From Microvirga subterranea (GTDB taxonomy: Bacteria > Pseudomonadota > Alphaproteobacteria > Rhizobiales > Beijerinckiaceae): DNA of 64,000 nucleotides. Each line of letters opens with the position of its first letter. Positions within the stretch are counted from its first letter, which is position 1. The translations under genes and the position numbers were made by a program. Shown here in pieces: positions 61,815-64,000 of the stretch. Location: assembly GCF_003350535.1 (NCBI RefSeq), contig NZ_QQBB01000002.1, positions 124,001 through 188,000 of the forward strand, written 5' to 3'. Below the pieces are notes generated by a model. That model saw only the letters and a program-made list of their open reading frames with translations, made no database searches and was not told the origin of the DNA.

Positions 61815-63547
61815 GAGAGCTGTGGGTCACGAGGTTCCCGATGCTCCTGATCCAGCGCAGCATGAGCTGCCTTCACAGCATCAGGCAGGGTGGGCTTGAA
61901 CCGCACCTGCGGTGGTCTGACGCCATGGGTGAGCAGGGTTCGCCGGATTGGTGATTTGGCTCCGGTCAAATAGACGATTGCTCCCTGCCTGTGCGCCTTT
62001 CGGGCGAAGCCCTCGATCATGGCAGCGGCTGTCGAGTCGATGATGGGGACGGCCGAGAAATCGATCACGTAAGCCTTCGGATGCTCTGCAAGACGATCAA
62101 GCGTGGCAGCGACGGTCGCCGCTGCTCCGAAGAAAAATGCTCCTGAGATGCGATAGACGACGACCGCCGGATCCGTTGCGAGAGCGGCATCATAGGGTTC
62201 CCGGCCTTTGCCGTTCACGATATCGGCTGTGTCGCCTTCCACCAGGGGCTTGCCGGTTTCGATCTCAACCGCCTGAGCCATGCGGTGGAGAAAGAGAAGC
62301 GCCCCGATGCCAAACCCGACCAGGATCCCCTCCGTCAGATCGCGGAAAACGACTAGGAGGAACGTGGCTAGCAAGACGACTGCATCGCCGCGTGAGGCCC
62401 GCAGGAGTATTGCAAATTCATGCTTCTCCGCCATGTTCCAGGCGACCACAGACAGCACGGCTCCAAGTGCCGCGAGCGGAATGTAGCTCGCCAGGGGGGC
62501 CGCAACCATCATGAAGAGGAGCAGAAAAAGGGCGTGAAGCATCCCGGCGACGGGCCCGCGGGCGCCAGAGCGGACATTGGTGGCCGTTCGGGCAATCGTG
62601 CCGGTCACGCACAGGCCACCAAACAGAGCGGAAGCGATGTTGGCGACACCTTGCGCCACCAATTCGCAGTTCGAGCGATGACGCCGGCCGCTCATGGAAT
62701 CTGCCACGACGGCAGAGAGGAGGCTCTCGACACCGCCAAGAAGCGCGAAGGAAAGCGCGTCCGGCAGTACTGTCAGGACTTTGTCCACAGTGAAGGTCGG
62801 AAGACGCGGCGCCGGCAATGATTGCGGGATGCCGCCAAATCGTGTCCCGATCGTCTCGACCGGCAGGCCGATGGAGGCGCTGACGATGGCAGCAAGACCG
62901 ACGGCAATCAGCATCGCGGGCCAGTGCGGCCGAAAGCGGCGAACGGCGAGGATCGCGGCAATCGTGAGGGCGGCCACGAGTGCGGCCGACACATTAAGGG
63001 TCGGCAGTGCACCTGCGAGAGCCGTGAGCTTGGGGATGAAAGGCCCTGGCTCCTTGTCCGTTAAGGATAAGCCGAGCAGTTCCCGGATCTGGCTGGCGAA
63101 AATGATGACGGCGATGCCTGACGTGAAACCGACAGTCACAGGGTAGGGAATGTATTTGATGAAGGTTCCCAGCCGGAGGAACCCAATAGCCATCATGATG
63201 AGGCCGGACAGCAGGGTCGCCAGCAGGAGGCCGTCCACACCATGACGTTCCACGGTCGCGGCGACAAGCACGATGAAGGCGCCGGCCGGCCCGCCGATCT
63301 GAAATCTGCTTCCGCCGAGGAGAGAAACGACGAATCCGCCTACAATAGCGGCGTAGAGGCCTCTATCCGGTGTAACCCCGGAGGCAATGGCAATTGCCAT
63401 CGACAGGGGCAGGGCGACGATCGCGACCGTCAGTCCGGCCGCGGCATCGGCTCGCAGATCCTGAAGGCCGTAACGCTCACGCAGAACGGTCACAAGCTTG
63501 GGTGTGAAAAGCTCAGAGAAGGTGGGGGATTCGGATCGTGTCGCCAT
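61811..63547 (-). CDS. SulP family anion transporter with STAS domain
   Basis: A 578-residue transporter. The N-terminal ~420 residues form the SulP membrane domain with about 14 helices (LTVAIVALPLSMAIAIASGV; TPDRGLYAAIVGGFVVSLLG). The C-terminal ~120 residues are a STAS domain (GAFFFGAAATVAATLDRLAE; AYVIDFSAVPIIDSTAAAMI). Substrates in the family include sulfate, bicarbonate and dicarboxylates; nothing here decides among them, and no carbonic anhydrase or sulfate gene is adjacent. The XRE-type gene upstream on the same strand, 35 bases away, is probably its regulator. Confidence 0.92.
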   Translation of the reverse strand: MATRSESPTFSELFTPKLVTVLRERYGLQDLRADAAAGLTVAIVALPLSMAIAIASGVTPDRGLYAAIVGGFVVSLLGGSRFQIGGPAGAFIVLVAATVERHGVDGLLLATLLSGLIMMAIGFLRLGTFIKYIPYPVTVGFTSGIAVIIFASQIRELLGLSLTDKEPGPFIPKLTALAGALPTLNVSAALVAALTIAAILAVRRFRPHWPAMLIAVGLAAIVSASIGLPVETIGTRFGGIPQSLPAPRLPTFTVDKVLTVLPDALSFALLGGVESLLSAVVADSMSGRRHRSNCELVAQGVANIASALFGGLCVTGTIARTATNVRSGARGPVAGMLHALFLLLFMMVAAPLASYIPLAALGAVLSVVAWNMAEKHEFAILLRASRGDAVVLLATFLLVVFRDLTEGILVGFGIGALLFLHRMAQAVEIETGKPLVEGDTADIVNGKGREPYDAALATDPAVVVYRISGAFFFGAAATVAATLDRLAEHPKAYVIDFSAVPIIDSTAAAMIEGFARKAHRQGAIVYLTGAKSPIRRTLLTHGVRPPQVRFKPTLPDAVKAAHAALDQEHREPRDPQLS

Positions 63548-63582
63548 GACGCTTTCTTCCGGTGTCGTCAGGGGCTCGAGCT

Positions 63583-63861
63583 TCAGCGCGTCTCACGAGG
63601 TGGGGTCGGATGTGTAGGCTGCTTGTACCGGACCCCCCGCCCACCGCCGCTGCTGGCAGCATTCTCTCCGATCAACTCGATCCCTGCGCGCTCGAAGGCC
63701 TCAACGACCTTTGTCAAAGTGTCGACGACACCTCTGACATTCCCCTCGCTGGCTTCCATCCGCTGAATCGTCGGCAGGGAGACGCTCGACATTTCCGCGA
63801 GTTGGCGTTGATCAATGCCAAGCAGGGCGCGTCCGGCCCGCATCTGAGCTGCTGTAATCAT
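63583..63861 (-). CDS. XRE-family helix-turn-helix regulator
   Basis: A 92-residue protein with a single helix-turn-helix (MRAGRALLGIDQRQLAEMSS, then VSLPTIQRMEASEG) followed by a short helix (TLTKVVEAFERAGIELIGEN) and a polar tail (SSGGGRGVRYKQPT). This build is common for small regulators placed before SulP genes in rhizobia. The region directly upstream (63886-63970) has four repeats with 21- or 22-base spacing, likely its own binding sites. Confidence 0.88.
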   Translation of the reverse strand: MITAAQMRAGRALLGIDQRQLAEMSSVSLPTIQRMEASEGNVRGVVDTLTKVVEAFERAGIELIGENAASSGGGRGVRYKQPTHPTPPRETR

Positions 63862-63885
63862 GTCGCGCTCTCACATGTGCGAATA

Positions 63886-63970
63886 ATTGCTGAACATATA
63901 TAGTAATGTTTTAAACATGGATAGGGCTGTTTTAAGCATCGATAGTGCGACTTCATGATGCAGATAGTGC
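63886..63970. repeat. Four tandem 21/22-bp repeats upstream of XRE gene
   Basis: Units 2 and 3, TGTTTTAAACATGGATAGGGC (63907-63927, shown here as a 21-base unit beginning TGTTTTAAACATGG and ending ATAGGGC) and 63928-63948 (TGTTTTAAGCATCG then ATAGTGC), match at 18 of 21 positions. A weaker copy precedes them (63886-63906, core AACATATATAG). A fourth follows (63949-63970, ending GCAGATAGTGC). The ATAG cores are spaced 21, 21 and 22 bases, two DNA turns, so proteins would bind on one face. Confidence 0.7.
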
Positions 63971-64000
63971 TGGGGTTAGCCTTTGGGTTCTTGCTGAGGG

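Overview
The window is high-GC DNA with tightly packed genes. Gene content points to an alphaproteobacterium of the Hyphomicrobiales, most likely Methylobacteriaceae and Microvirga-like. The pointers are pseudoazurin and NorEF-NorCB, an hflK-hflC-DUF2065-Do protease run, an mprF(lpiA)-acvB pair, PrsDE-type type I secretion and branched-chain amino acid leader peptides. This is inferred from gene families and order, not from a database search.

1-10.8 kb: a nitric oxide/denitrification block. On the minus strand are norE, norF, norC and a norB that runs off the left edge. A small membrane protein and a DUF1858 protein diverge from norE. They are followed by a Crp/Fnr regulator of the NnrR/Dnr type, pseudoazurin, a CcoG-like ferredoxin, NnrS, a DUF6455 protein, an orphan ccmE, a TetA-like MFS pump and a second Crp/Fnr regulator. 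Five 14-bp boxes of the form TTG-N8-CAA (oriented consensus TTGnTCkGGnnCAA, one site with GAG instead of GGG) lie in front of norC, norE/small protein, pseudoazurin, DUF6455 and ccmE, and so outline a candidate local regulon.

10.9-32.4 kb: mostly core genes. These are folA, hflK, hflC, a Do-type protease, serB, miaA, an RMD1-family protein, ilvI-(GST)-ilvH with an upstream attenuator, ilvC, DedA, pdxY, PhzF, NUDIX, leuA behind a leucine-rich leader peptide, an Lrp-type regulator divergent from phhA, and tRNA-Lys(CTT).

32.6-47.6 kb: an accessory region of lower apparent GC in its non-coding parts. It holds four paralogous proteins without signal peptides that share a C-terminal module, a large RTX protein, a PrsD-like ABC exporter and HlyD/PrsE-like adaptor, an orphan LuxR regulator with a degenerate receiver, two membrane proteins of unknown role, and a histidine kinase/response regulator pair. 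I read this as a type I secretion locus with a little-described family of small exported proteins; it is the best candidate for a new system here.

47.7-56.8 kb: a complete hexuronate operon. UxaC, a four-gene ABC importer of the spermidine/iron type, a fructuronate reductase (UxuB) and a ManD-type mannonate dehydratase lie together, with a divergent FadR/GntR regulator. Together they would take up glucuronate and convert it to 2-keto-3-deoxygluconate.

56.8-64 kb: acvB and mprF (lysyl-phosphatidylglycerol turnover and synthesis), two small proteins, and a SulP transporter preceded by an XRE regulator whose upstream region carries four 21/22-bp spaced repeats.
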